A stretch of DNA of 64,000 nt from Orbilia blumenaviensis (GCA_036872755.1 JAVHNS010000011.1:1-64000); one strand, 5' to 3'; shown: positions 13,938 to 25,248, numbered from the stretch's first letter. The notes: generated by a model not told the origin, from the sequence alone. Numbers and translations are program-made.

Positions 13938-14389
13938 ATAATATTATATATTAAATTTCAATTTTTTTTAAAATTTTAAAAATTAAAATTCATATAATTT
14001 ATAATCACATTTTTACACTATAAATTATAAAATATAAATTTTAAAACCATAGATTATAGAATACAATTGTTAAAAATTATAATCCATGGAATATAAACTT
14101 TATAATAATATAAATTTATAAATTAACACATAATATAGTAAATTTAATTTTATACAATCAATTACTTATATTATATTAAAAATTTTTAAAATATAATATA
14201 TTATAAATTATTATAAAATAAATTTAAAATTTTTTATATAATTTTATAGTATATAATTTTTTGTAGAGTTATAATATATAAATAAAATTTTTAATATATA
14301 TAAAATTTTATTTTAAATTTATAATTAGTATATTATTTTTATTATATATTATTTTTATATATTTGAATTTAACAACCAAACTCAAAACT

Positions 14390-14902
14390 TTCGAAATACC
14401 CATACAGAGTCACAGCAATACAATAATACTAGTAAATTAAAACCTAAAACTAGCCCCCTAAAACACTCTTTAAATTATATAAGAAAATTACAGCTTCAAT
14501 ATAAATCACAATAATAAAATCTTATTTCAATTTTAGCAAATAAACTTCAAAAATTATTAAAAAAGGATAATATCAAACCACACACCTATACAATAATATA
14601 TAAAATACAACAAAATCAATATAATAATTAAAACTACCTAATCCAAACAACACAAATACACAACAACCCACCCAAAAACCCACCCAGACAATTTTGGTCT
14701 TCAGGCCAACGTCAGTTCAATTCCCTTAACCCAAACACAATAAAAAACCACAGCCTAACACTATGATACGCATATCCTTCAGTATATAAAACATAAATAG
14801 CAGTCATGTATATAACTCCTTGTCTTTTAATCTATAACCATAACTAAGGTCATATTCTTAACTGTCGTGACACGCACACTCTCGCATATATAACCTTACA
14901 CT
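14390..14902. other. Partly preserved, G-depleted intergenic or repeat remnant
   Basis: Between the retrotransposon and the second repeat copy the sequence is less extreme, keeping many C residues but few G on the + strand. It includes CAACCCACCC-like stretches and TGTCGTGACA near 14,864. No reading frame or known motif is visible. It looks like older repeat DNA mutated mainly on one strand. Confidence 0.45.
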
Positions 14903-15013
14903 AATAATGGAGGTAGTGTTAGAGTCAGTATTCATTTTTTTACCAAGATTATAATTTATTTATATACTGGAAAGCAAAGGCAGTAACTGAAATCAACAAC
15001 GAATAATCTGTAG
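14903..15013. repeat. Diverged repeat, internal copy
   Basis: Direct-orientation partner of 241-345; shares the T-run followed by ACCAAGA, TTATAT spacing and the closing AATAATCTGTAG. It is more heavily converted to A/T than the telomere-proximal copy. Again AT-only DNA follows on its right until about 15,655. Confidence 0.65.
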
Positions 15014-15799
15014 TTTTTATTTAATATATATAAAATAAATTTATATATTATATTTAATTATTTATTAAATTTTTTTTAAATTTTTTTTTTTTTTTTATTT
15101 ATTATGTACAAAATAAATATATATTTTATATATAATTATAATTATTTAAAAAAATTTTTTTCATTTTTTTTTTTTTAATTTTTTTTTTAAATTTTTATTT
15201 AATAAATACAAAATAAATATTTATCCTATATATAATTTCTTATATTTTTTTTTTATTTTTTATTTTTTTTTTTTTTATATTTATAATTTATATAATAAAT
15301 TTATTTAATAAATTATTATAATTATTTTATAATATAAAATTAAATTTAAATTATTTATAATTATATTTTTTATTATATTATTAAAATATATTTTTTATAT
15401 AAAAATTTTTAATTATTAATATACTTTTTTTATAATTTTTTAATTTTATTTAATTTTATTTATTATTTAATTTATTTTTATTTTTTAATTTTTTTTTATT
15501 TTTTAAATTTTTTTTTTTATATTTCTTTTTTTATAATATCAATTATTTTATTAATAATTTATAATTAAAATTTTTATTTTATAAAATATTAAAATATTAT
15601 ATTTAAAATAATTAAATAAATTATATTATATATTTATATTATTTAAATTAAATAGCTTTAGTTATTATGTTGATTTTATTGTATTTTGCGCATTATTATG
15701 TGAGTGCGCGGCCTAACAACTTATATATAAACTCTAATTAAGAATACCATTAAATTTAGTAGTTTATCTAATATAGTATTTTACTCAACCTCATTAATT

Positions 15800-17445
15800 C
15801 TAACAAAAAGTATCTAGAATCAGCATAATAATAATTAACAAAGCAAAATATGATTTTATAAAATACGTATACAAACTCCATAAGTTTGAATCATTTGTCC
15901 AACTACTACAAAACCTCCAATTGCTGGAGCAGAATAAAAGATCAGGACTAGGAGAATGATCCTTTGATCAAACTTCAAGCCACTCAAGTGAGGGTGGTAT
16001 CCAAAATTCCGAATTTTTGTTATAAGAGTCCCTTCTTGGTCGCGGTGTCGCCACCTCTCCATAAAACCCACATAAGGAAATGCCATTCCACATACTAATC
16101 CGAAGGCAAGCCAACTCATCGTCCAGATCCTTTGTGCATTTGTACTTTGTCCATTTTGGAATTGTGAGATAGCACCAACAAGAGCTAGTGGGATGGCGGC
16201 TATGATATTCTCGAAACCAACCACCCCTAGCCATGTGGATATGGGGAGATGTTCTATGGTAGTAGAATCAGAAGCAAATCCAAGCCTAAAATCAGTTATG
16301 ATATTTTGGAAATTAAACCATTCTGACCACGGGCGTTCGAAGAAACGTCGTATGACAGTATAATCAAAAGCACGTTGAATCCTAAGCCCAGCTATTATAT
16401 TCTGAAAAGGAAGCCAATTTAACCACGGGCGTTTGAAGGAACTTTGTATGACAGAAGGAGAAGCAGCTTCAAGATCAGGAGCACCTTTGAAACCACGATC
16501 AAGATTAGCCTCATCACTAGAAATATTTAAATAGGTTCCCCACTAGAAGTAGCCTTACTTTCAGAGAGTCTCCCTACCGTTCCCTCTACCACAAACGAAG
16601 CCATCATTTCTGGAGATGTGATGGTTTCAAGAAGATTATCCAGCGCTCTATTTTCAACTATATACATTGTCGAATACTCTGGACAGATGAGATTGCCAAT
16701 GAGATTGACTAGTGACATCAGTGCGTATGGCGCCACTGTTAGCCCGAATGCTGCATATCCAAAGCGATTGATCTGGTCTCCTCTCGAACGGTATATAGTA
16801 ATTGATGCGAAAATTGTTTGCCCTATAGCGACGACAGCTTTGACAAGACTATAATTACTTGAAAGCTTTGTAATCCGACGAGCATCTCTTTTAAATAGCT
16901 GCATGAATGTTCCCCATAGAGTGTTATTTGTTGGCTCGTCGTTCTCGAAGGTAGCATCAGAAGGAACTGTGGCAAGCCCCCATCCCCTTGGGAGCTTTAT
17001 ACGACCATGAATCTTCGTCGCCATGAATGTGACGAGTTCTACGAGAAAAGAGTGAGAATTTAAACACACATCATTATACGTCGAGTTGGGTGAGCATACC
17101 TGGTTCTTCTGGAGCCTCTTGGTCCTCAATCACCATGCAAAGAGCACCAGATCTTGCTGCAGTTTGAAGCTCTGTGTCGGCAAATATAGCTCGGCTCCGG
17201 ATGGCATGAATACCTCTGAGTATTCCTGACGACGGAAACAGCAGGCTAAAAAGTATGATTAGAATGCTATTAAAAGTGCTCTGTCCGGGCATGCTTTTTA
17301 TCGTTGCGGCATGGGCCAAATAGTTCCCCAAGTAGAACACTATAATGTCAGACCATTTAGCCGATCGACATAGCACACTACAATCGTCATTTGGGAAGTA
17401 TATTGTAGAGTTAGGACTGATGACGCAGGTCGAATTTGAAGCCAT
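15800..17445 (-). CDS. Multi-pass membrane protein of unknown function with internal triplicate repeat
   Basis: Predicted exons 17445-17100, 17038-16578, 16509-15873 and 15813-15800, giving 485 aa. I recognise the type (fungal hypothetical membrane protein with an N-terminal C-x3-C-x4-K-W block and F-Y-L-G-N-Y-x-A-H-A) but know no function. About seven hydrophobic segments are visible: two near residues 30-80, two around V-A-I-G-Q-T-I-F-A and G-L-T-V-A-P-Y-A-L, and three in the last 130 residues. Before the final three segments, a unit of about 33 residues with core W-x3-F-(Q/E)-N-I-I occurs three times. The first and third introns have clear signals; the second (16510-16577) keeps frame only with a weak GTAGGG donor, while a stronger GTAAGG site shifts frame, so this junction is uncertain or the gene is damaged. 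It is the first gene beyond the AT-rich block. Confidence 0.7.
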
Positions 17446-19140
17446 AGCATTCGATAAAAATTCGAACAACAATAAAAAATCAGAGTTGGATGTGATCGTA
17501 CGTAACCCCACCAAGAGGGTAATTAATGATATATCGATGTAACTGATTGCTTTTAGAAAGAAAAATTATCTTCATCGGTCCTGGCAGTAGGCAGGGCAAA
17601 ATATATAATCTTTGGAAGGCCGGTAGCAAAAGAACAGTTTAAGAACTTTGGTTAGCTAGTTGGGAAAACAGGATTCACCTTGGCGCATATGAAGGAATCG
17701 TGATGCTTGTTTGATCATGCAAGGCTTTTTGATGGGTTTCGAACAGGCTATCGAATTTCAATTTTATTCGATGTGCATATGCATATTACATGTATATAAG
17801 AAATCCTTCTGACACACACTCGCTTAATGCGGGATGTGGTTTGCTAGCGAAGACGACAGACAGAAAGCCAACCATTTCGGGAAAGATTGGTCATGCATGG
17901 TATAACGCATTTTACTACGGTGATTGCTCTATGAATATTGCAGACGTCTAGACAATTTATTCCGAAAGATTTTTTTTATCACAAACACGATCATAGCATT
18001 GTTAAAAGGCCCAAAAACCAATGAAATAATTATGAATAGGATTTCAAAAGGCTTTGTTTGGTTTGAATCTTAAATCAGCTAGAGAACGTTAGTTATATAT
18101 ATTTCGGTACATTAGCAGTGCATAGGTTTATATATATATACCATATATTCACAGTACGCAACGCGTTTACCAACCCACCTGCCTACTTACCCGCTTACTC
18201 AGCCTGTTTACCTAGATTGCTTACCTCATCCTGTCTATTTAGCTTATATACCAATTCGTTTATGTGTAATAGGTATATATTCAGTGTTTACAACTTAGAG
18301 CTAGTAGTTTATCTTTATAGCCTGACGTACTTTTAATCCGCGTAATGCTGTTGCCGAACGTGCGGCCGAGTAGATAGGATGGTGGGCAGGCGGTATATAG
18401 ACGCGTAGCGTGCTGCATCGGTAGGTACGTACTAACATATGAACTGGCTAGTTAGTGTACCAGCCAATATAGCGGCTGGTTAAACTGGCCCAGAATTTGG
18501 TTAACAAAAGCTGAGTACTCAAGTCATGCCTACCAGGCCGCGAGATGCACTGGTAACGCGAGACACTCAAATTAGTTACAGGGTAGGCATTGGTTCTCTT
18601 GTTAGTCTACCCGATCTGTAGTTGTCCAAATAAAGATGGCTATTCATTTATTTGTTTATAACGATCTTAAAACAACTTTATGCACCCGCATAGCCCTGCT
18701 GCGCGGTCTTACATAGTTTGCGTGTGCGCTAGTTTTCGCATGTAGCCTAGCCTGTGTGTATAAACCGATTTGTGTGAGCTAGCCGGTACGTTTTTAATCT
18801 GCAAATTGGTATCCTCAAGCTAACTTGATATTATTCTGTTCCGAGTCTGTATGACAACGCCATAATCTTTACCATATTTATATTGACATACTTAGGTATT
18901 TATTAGTTTGTAACATGACATTATTGAAGGAAAGCTCTATAATATGGTGTATAGCGTATATTGTCGCACCACAAATCCACCCCTTCGCCCGAATTAGACC
19001 CGGCGTACATCCGGGATCTAATCTTATCCGGTGATCGTCCATTATTCGAAAGTATAAATACTAGTGAGTACCAAACCACACTTCAGATATTGTAAATCCT
19101 TTTCTGATCTCATAAGCTTTTAGGTCGAATTGACGAAAGT
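17446..19140. other. Intergenic, no gene seen
   Basis: About 1.7 kb without a supportable gene. Short open frames here lack family motifs and coding bias. It contains a loose CCTACC/CTTACC-rich stretch near 18,165-18,230. A TATAAATA box at 19053-19060 lies about 80 bp before the next start codon and probably serves the SBF transporter gene. Confidence 0.7.
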
Positions 19141-20487
19141 ATGGACATTTCTACTGATCAGCCACCTCGAAAATCCGAAGCCGCCCAGGATCAAACAGAA
19201 GGAGGCACGAAACCCGAACCTCGGCGTGAACAATATCAGAACATCACTACTTCAACAACGTGGAACGTCGCAAAGCGAATTTTACAATGGGTACTTGACA
19301 AGTGGCTTGTGATAGGCATAGTCGTAGCTTGCATTGCAGCCTACTTTGCGCCAGATGTAGCGAAACCCCACGGCTACCTTCATTCCGAATGGTCAATTAT
19401 CTACGGCGCAGTTATCATTATATTTTTTGTCTCCGGTTTATCAATTGAGACCCAAAAGCTTCTCATTCACTTTTCCAATTGGCGTCTTCACTTCACAGTT
19501 CAAGGATTTTCCTTCTTGTTTATTCCAGCTGTTTTTTTTTGTATTGTGCTATTGGTGGCTAAGTTTGGGGATGAAGCTGTTTTCGACCGCCAAATTCTTA
19601 CGGGAATGATTGTGACAGGCTGCATTCCGACTACTTTGAGTAGCAATATTATAATGACGAGGCTATCTGGGGGTGATGAGGCTGCGGCCTTAGTCTCTGT
19701 AACTGTTGGGAATCTACTCGGACCGTTTATTACCCCTGTTCTTATCACAACCGTCTTCTGGCCAACGGCAGATAGATCGTTTGATTTAAGCCGTCCAGCA
19801 GGTGACATTCAGCAGCTCCGATCCTTATATGCCGACGTTTTCAAGCAGATCGGTCTCACCGTTCTGCTACCCCTTACTATGGGCCAACTTATCCAAGGTT
19901 ATTTTGGCTTTCAGGCCACATCGAAGTGGGTCAAAAAACTTCTACTAGACAAAATTTCGACATTCTGTTTAACATTGCTTGTCTGGTGGGTTTCAACGGC
20001 GCTTCCACGGGAATTAGTAGTTTTGTTAACGGATAAGATTAGGTCAGCTTTCTCCTCCTGTTTTGCCACGGGGTCTCTTCAAAAAATGCCAAAGGGCTTT
20101 CTGGTTTTTGTCATTTTCGTCAACATTGGCCTTTATATATTTTTCACTTTGTTGTGTGTTCTGCTCTCGAATTTCCGGATACCTTACCCATCTTTTCAGT
20201 GGGGCCGACGAAGGTTTTGTATCGATCATCTACGCGTTCTTGACCGAGGTGTTTTTATTGCAATTTGTTTCTGCGCGCCGGCGAAAACTACTGGTTTAGG
20301 CCTGCCAATCGTTACAGCCATGTGGACAAGGTACCCAGAAGAGATGAAGGCTAAAATCCAGATTCCAGTCGTCTTATACACCATCGAACAGATTTTTCTA
20401 GCGCAAGGGTTAGTTTGGTGGTTCGGCAGGAATGCGAAGCGGCACCAAAGAGAAAACCAACCACCCATGCCTTTGGCCGAGGTTTGA
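19141..20487 (+). CDS. SBF/bile-acid:sodium symporter-like membrane protein (Rch1 type)
   Basis: Exons 19141-19985 and 20043-20487, 429 aa. A hydrophilic N-terminal tail of about 50 residues precedes roughly ten membrane segments. Diagnostic stretches are T-G-C-I-P-T-T-L-S-S-N near the middle and A-I-C-F-C-A-P-A-K-T-T-G-L-G-L-P near the C-terminus, both typical of the SBF-like family that includes yeast Rch1, a plasma-membrane regulator of calcium uptake. The substrate is not readable from sequence. The 57-bp intron (donor GTGGGT, acceptor GATTAG) is a multiple of three and has no stop, so an unspliced reading also stays open; splicing restores the family spacing at L-V-W-S-A-F. Start chosen at the first ATG, 80 bp after a TATAAATA box. 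Confidence 0.85.
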   Translation: MDISTDQPPRKSEAAQDQTEGGTKPEPRREQYQNITTSTTWNVAKRILQWVLDKWLVIGIVVACIAAYFAPDVAKPHGYLHSEWSIIYGAVIIIFFVSGLSIETQKLLIHFSNWRLHFTVQGFSFLFIPAVFFCIVLLVAKFGDEAVFDRQILTGMIVTGCIPTTLSSNIIMTRLSGGDEAAALVSVTVGNLLGPFITPVLITTVFWPTADRSFDLSRPAGDIQQLRSLYADVFKQIGLTVLLPLTMGQLIQGYFGFQATSKWVKKLLLDKISTFCLTLLVWWVSTALPRELVVLLTDKIRSAFSSCFATGSLQKMPKGFLVFVIFVNIGLYIFFTLLCVLLSNFRIPYPSFQWGRRRFCIDHLRVLDRGVFIAICFCAPAKTTGLGLPIVTAMWTRYPEEMKAKIQIPVVLYTIEQIFLAQGLVWWFGRNAKRHQRENQPPMPLAEV

Positions 20488-20607
20488 CTTGTGTTGCAGA
20501 AATCTCGTACGAGAGTATTTTAGTCTCGGCCCAAATCAATTGAAGTGGGGAATGAAATCATCAGGTTCGAAAAGTCCAACTCCGTCTACGCGTCCTTTAC
20601 CGCCGAA

Positions 20608-21072
20608 ATGTCTCTCAATCCAAACTCCTTAACCCGTCGACAATTCTCTGAAGCCTTCATCAATACGGATCCGCCGAGTGGTGCCGATGCTGAATATATC
20701 TCCATTTTCCGTGCCACTCAACATCTTCTTTCGCTTTTAATCAATGACGCTGGCATGGTAGAAACTGGGAATGCGGAACAGCCCTTTATGGAGCCGGCGA
20801 AATCGAAGAACCGTGTTTATGCCATGTGGGATTTTGTCGGCCGCACAATGGGCATTCTAATCAATGGTGTCCAGTCACCTTCCAATCCAGGTAGAATGCG
20901 GGATGCCGCATGGAAGGATGTGGTTGGGCGGACACAGATGGCGGACATGCTGATCCAGGAACAGGCTCGTGGCGATAGTATGCATCAAATGTCGTGGGGT
21001 TCCGGATTCGACACCCGTTTCCCGTTTGGAGACGACATCAAGCAAGCGTCAGCTGCCGCCGCTGCTAACTAG
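20608..21072 (+). CDS. Hypothetical protein, 154 aa
   Basis: A single open frame starting M-S-L-N-P-N-S-L-T with good initiation context (CGAAATGTC). The frame extends further upstream to a GTG, which is not a plausible eukaryotic start. The protein is mostly hydrophilic, with a helical-looking centre (F-R-A-T-Q-H-L-L-S-L-L-I-N-D-A-G-M-V) and a polyalanine C-terminus; no signal peptide, membrane segment or Cys pattern. Codon use looks genuine, with many C-ending codons. I do not recognise the family. It lies 120 bp downstream of the transporter on the same strand, but is a separate gene. Confidence 0.6.
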   Translation: MSLNPNSLTRRQFSEAFINTDPPSGADAEYISIFRATQHLLSLLINDAGMVETGNAEQPFMEPAKSKNRVYAMWDFVGRTMGILINGVQSPSNPGRMRDAAWKDVVGRTQMADMLIQEQARGDSMHQMSWGSGFDTRFPFGDDIKQASAAAAAN

Positions 21073-22703
21073 AGCTCTCCTTGCCGTCGTCACTGGTCAC
21101 TGTCATGATGACAGCCATTCTCGAAACACCATCATAGGATCTTCATATATGTATGTACTTACATAGAGCTGCTAAAAGATAGAAGCCACCCAATTACAAA
21201 CACTTGACGGCGAGTCTGCATATTTGCCTGGTCTTTGCTATACGTTGGAGACTTTGCTCTGTCTTTTTTTGAGAGAGAGAAAAAGAGGTTGAATCACACA
21301 TGTGCGCGAGCTATCAAGTGCGACGTCATTCACAGCCGCCTTAGATCGATATTCTAGGCTAGAAGCGGTACCTATCGACCGAGTTAATATCAATGAACAA
21401 ATCGACTTTCGCGCATAACAGCCAGTCGATTCTGAATATCCCTCAGTCTTGTTCGGCGCAATCCAAGTTGGCGGCACTGTTAAGCTAGAAAGCTACCCTT
21501 TAGCACCTCTTCTAATCACGGCTACCCTTATGAGTACCCTCTCGATCTCTTCCAAGATCCCTTCAGCTTTAGCGAAAGTAACGCTTAATTAATAAATACA
21601 CGTGATATAGATGTGCTTGACGAACCCGCTGACCATAAGTAAAATGTCGGGTCTTTAAGGTTTTGGTTCATATCCTACAATTTCCAAGTCAACCAAATTG
21701 ATTCAACTTCCCAAGCTCAAACCCATTGCATGATCTAGATCGGGATCCAAGAATATGTTGATTAGTTTCATCCGTGAGATTAGGCAACGAGCAACGGAAC
21801 AACTCAGGACACACTAAGGTGGGCAAGAGATTATAGGGTGGGCCGAACCACGATCACCATCACAACCATGGTCAAAGGGAACCGACTGCAGCTGCTGCAG
21901 ATATTGGTTCGATTGCATCTCAAAGTCTAATTGACCTTTGCAAGTATGCTAGTAACATCGGGGTGCTGAAGGTGCACCTCTGCCGGACCAGCGCAAGCAT
22001 GGCATTTTAGCTCGCTTGGGTAACAGCCGAGCCTCGAATCAGTCTCTGTTGGTCTGGCCTTGGTTTTTCAGTTCACATTGCAAAGGGAATGTCGACGTTA
22101 CTGACCTAGATATAGCATGGAGTCGGCTCCATAGGATATGACGTCCGGCTTGACTGTTTGGGCTTGAGTACCAAGCTTCTTGACCTCAAACACACCAGTC
22201 TTGGCTGCGGTGCTGGGCGAACCGCCAAGTGGATGCCAATCTATGCTTCGGCACCAAACTACAACATTCCCGCCGTTTCCGTACATATGCGTACCATGGA
22301 TCACTTGCTGGGCGGATAATCCACGAATTACCGTCAATGATCATGAAACTTCAAAATATCCTCCATTATTTTCCCTTCTTTCCAACATCGATATATCTAG
22401 GGTTTTGATTCCGTTGGAAAAAATATTGTCCGCCTCGGCGTTAGAACCTAAATCCTTACGGACGATATACCTCCTCAAACATCCCGATGGTGTGTGGATG
22501 GGTCACCACTCTAGCAGCCGAAGCCTGCAAAGAAGGACATATAAATACATACTCCGATACCCGAACTTCGACTTCCTGGAATATATGAAGTACTGCTCAC
22601 ATATTTCCTCCATAGCTGAAATTTCAACAGTCATTTTGACATAGTTGGACGATCTTGCTTTTCGGTATTTAGTATCAAGTCAGCTGGACCAAAAGTCTTC
22701 ACA
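21073..22703. other. Intergenic, no confident gene
   Basis: 1.6 kb between the orphan gene and the pectate lyase. The minus-strand frame 22098-22337 has an unusual peptide (V-I-H-G-T-H-M-Y-G-N-G-G-N) but no start or splice context that makes a gene. Otherwise nothing recognisable. Confidence 0.55.
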
Positions 22704-24128
22704 ATGCGTTCTCAGTTGCAACTATCACTGGTTTTGACACTTGCGGTCCAAGCCTTCGGACAGGCGCAACCATGGGGCCAGTGCGGAGGGTACGCTATGC
22801 CTTTCACGTTAACTTCCATCGAAAATATGCTAATCCCTCTCGAAGCAATGGTTGGACAGGCCCGACAAGTTGTGTTTCGGGATGGTGCTGCCAATCCTCT
22901 AACGAATGGTATAGCCAGTGTATCCAGGGAAACTGTGGCGGTGGCGTTACTACCACTGCAGCTACCACTGCAGCTACCACTCGTACAACTACTCGGACTA
23001 CTGTAACTACGACTGTTCGAACTACAACAAGCTCTGGACCGAACCCAACCACTTCTTCTGGTGGAGGTAGCTGTAGTGGAAACAACGCGGCAGTTAATCA
23101 GCTTCAGGGATACGGAACCGGGACATCTGGCGGCGGCTCCGGCTCAGGAACCACCGTGACATCTTGCTCCGCCCTCGAAGCAGCTCTCAGCGGCACGACC
23201 GGCGGTGTGATTCGAATCAGTGGTCTTCTCAACGGGTGCGGAACCTACCGCGTCCCATCTGATACGACAATTCTGGGTGTTGGTTCTAATTCCGGTCTCG
23301 TTAATGGGGGCCTCTACGTTCGCCGAGTTTCTAATGTTATCATCCGCAACCTCAAGCTTAGCCCTCCGGCAAAGGGTGACGCGGTAAACATCGATGGGTC
23401 CACTCGTGTTTGGGTGGATCATTGTGAATTCAACAGCTTGGGTCTTGTCGGTGGAAAAGACGATTTTGACGGGCTCCTTGATGTCAACCACGGGTCCGAT
23501 TTCGTTACAATATCCTGGAACAAGTTCCGTGACCATGTAAGTGTAAACTTTACACGGAGTCTAATCAATGTACGGCCAGTGGTTAGCTAATGCGTCCTTG
23601 CGTAATAGTGGAAAGGATCCCTAGTCGGCCATTCAGATAACAACGCAAGCGAAGACACGGGGAAACTTCACGTAACATATCACCATAATTCCTTCACAAA
23701 CGTGAATTCCCGCTTACCGTCCGTACGCTTCGGAACGGCTCACATCTTCAGCAACTGTTACACCAGCATTCCCACCTCTGGGATCAACTCTCGTATGGGC
23801 GCTCAAGTTTTAGTTGAACAAAATCATTTCCGTAATACTCAGCTCGCCATCGTCACCAACCTTGATTCCGATTATGACGGATATGCTGTCCACCGAAACA
23901 ATATTTTCGATAATTCAGATATCAGAATTACACAGGTCGGGTCTTTGAACTCTCCACCGTACTCTTACACGTAAGTCTCAACCATGCTACATCCTTTAAA
24001 TAGTTGTGGATCAATTAGACGGTAAACCTCAACCTAACTATTTTTGGATTATGTGTAGTGCATCTCCAGCGTGCCGAGTTTGCGATTTGATTGCCTCCTC
24101 AGCTGGCACTGGAATCATCAGCGTTTAA
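22704..24128 (+). CDS. Secreted pectate lyase (PL1-like) with N-terminal CBM1
   Basis: Exons 22704-22789, 22846-23536, 23609-23970 and 24059-24128; 402 aa. Residues 1-19 are a signal peptide. A fungal cellulose-binding domain (CBM1) follows at about 24-56, W-G-Q-C-G-G-N-G-W-T-G-P with the paired Cys and aromatic residues, split by intron 1. Then a Thr-rich linker (T-T-T-A-A-T-T-A-A-T-T-R and similar, about 62-95) and a parallel beta-helix lyase domain. The domain shows W-V-D-H-C-E-F, D-G-L-L-D-V-N-H-G-S-D-F-V-T-I-S-W-N, D-H-W-K-G-S-L-V-G-H-S-D and S-R-L-P-S-V-R-F-G, the last holding the catalytic Arg of PL1 enzymes. It should cut de-esterified pectin by beta-elimination outside the cell, anchored to cellulose. 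All three introns have CTAAT or CTAAC-like branch sites except the second, which is less clear. Confidence 0.93.
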
Positions 24129-25248
24129 GCACAACTACGTTTGTCAAATCTAGACACGATGCTTGGGGGGGATAACATGTTGCGCCACACAAATATTGTA
24201 AATGTCGACACATAGAGAACAAATTGTATTCTCGTGTATATATATATTACACAACTGAAATATAGTCTAAAAAGGTTACTACTCATGTTTCATAATCCAT
24301 AGATATACTCGTACCACAATTGTGATACGTATTGACACCGTATTTTGTGCGTGTTTATACCTGTTCGAAAGCAGCATATGCTTATATCTATGCAACGTTA
24401 TCCCAATTGGGTCGAAGGTATAATCTATTGTCCGATAATTAAATATATGTCAACATGCAGATGTGGCGCGAGGTTTGCGAATTTGCCTCGAATCCTGGCT
24501 CGTTGGACCATGATGGCAGGGTGTGATATATCCAAAATGGATTAAAGCGCCCAGCAATCCGGAAACAGTTGGGTAACGGGCACCAGGAGGAAACCCAATG
24601 ATTAAATACTAAGTCCTAAATATTTGTTTCTGGTTCTGATTTGGAGATCATATGCATACCCGCACCCATGGGTGGCCATCAAGGACTCCTCAGACCTATT
24701 CAATCATGCAAATTGCAATATTGTATGCGTGTTCATCGATCTATATCAAACGCGACGCCGGAAGGGCGGCTCATATCAGCCGGTTAACGTTAGCGGAAGC
24801 CCAAGCTAGCGCTAATTAGCTAAATTTACAAAGCGAACATGTTCTAAGAGTTTAAGCACCGCAGATATATACTGTACTGGCATAGTGTATCTTAGCGCGC
24901 TCCCGTAACCAAGTAGGTTGCAATGATAGCCGCGCGGGATCCTTTGCGTTAGTGGCTCATCAAAAATTGGACTTCGTTTATATAATTCTAGCGTAAATAA
25001 ATTTATAAATATTAGACCAGGGCCTGTTCCATGTGCAGCATGACTGTAGAAAAGCGCAGTAGCAGTTACAAAACCTGAGCATTTGGTATAGCTGGTGTAT
25101 GGGACCGAGGCAGGCTAGCATATATGGGGTATATACTTAAGTACATATTGAAAGGTTTGATATTTAGTATTGCACCTGACCCTGGTCTGGCCTGATCTAT
25201 CTAACAATCTTTATACATTCGACGCCAAATCCTCCCTCATGTACCAAT
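24129..25248. other. Intergenic, no gene seen
   Basis: 1.1 kb between the convergent pectate lyase and cysteine-rich secreted protein genes. Short frames present have no motif. It probably holds both 3' untranslated regions. Confidence 0.65.

Larger units (their letters stand above)
153..15655. repeat. RIP-degraded AT-rich subtelomeric block
   Basis: Nearly 15.5 kb of DNA composed almost wholly of A and T, with stop codons in all frames and no gene. The composition is that of fungal DNA after repeat-induced point mutation, in which duplicated sequence suffers C-to-T changes. Remaining G or C residues occur in long one-sided tracts, for example G kept and C lost at about 2.4-3.06 kb and 9.5-10.45 kb, and C kept and G lost at about 3.1-4.26, 10.8-12.6 and 14.4-14.9 kb. 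The block contains a bounded LTR retrotransposon and a second diverged repeat pair, listed separately. Ordinary base composition returns within a few tens of bases near 15,660. Confidence 0.93.

Noticed and set aside
153..15655. Telomere-linked RecQ-type helicase gene or Starship-like giant element
   Set aside because: No helicase motifs could be read even allowing RIP-type changes, and no tyrosine-recombinase captain or cargo genes are visible; the only element with clear borders is the LTR retrotransposon.
22098..22337. Minus-strand frame with V-I-H-G-T-H-M-Y-G-N-G-G, at first thought a pectin lyase fragment
   Set aside because: The order of residues does not fit any lyase repeat I know, and no start or splice partner was found.
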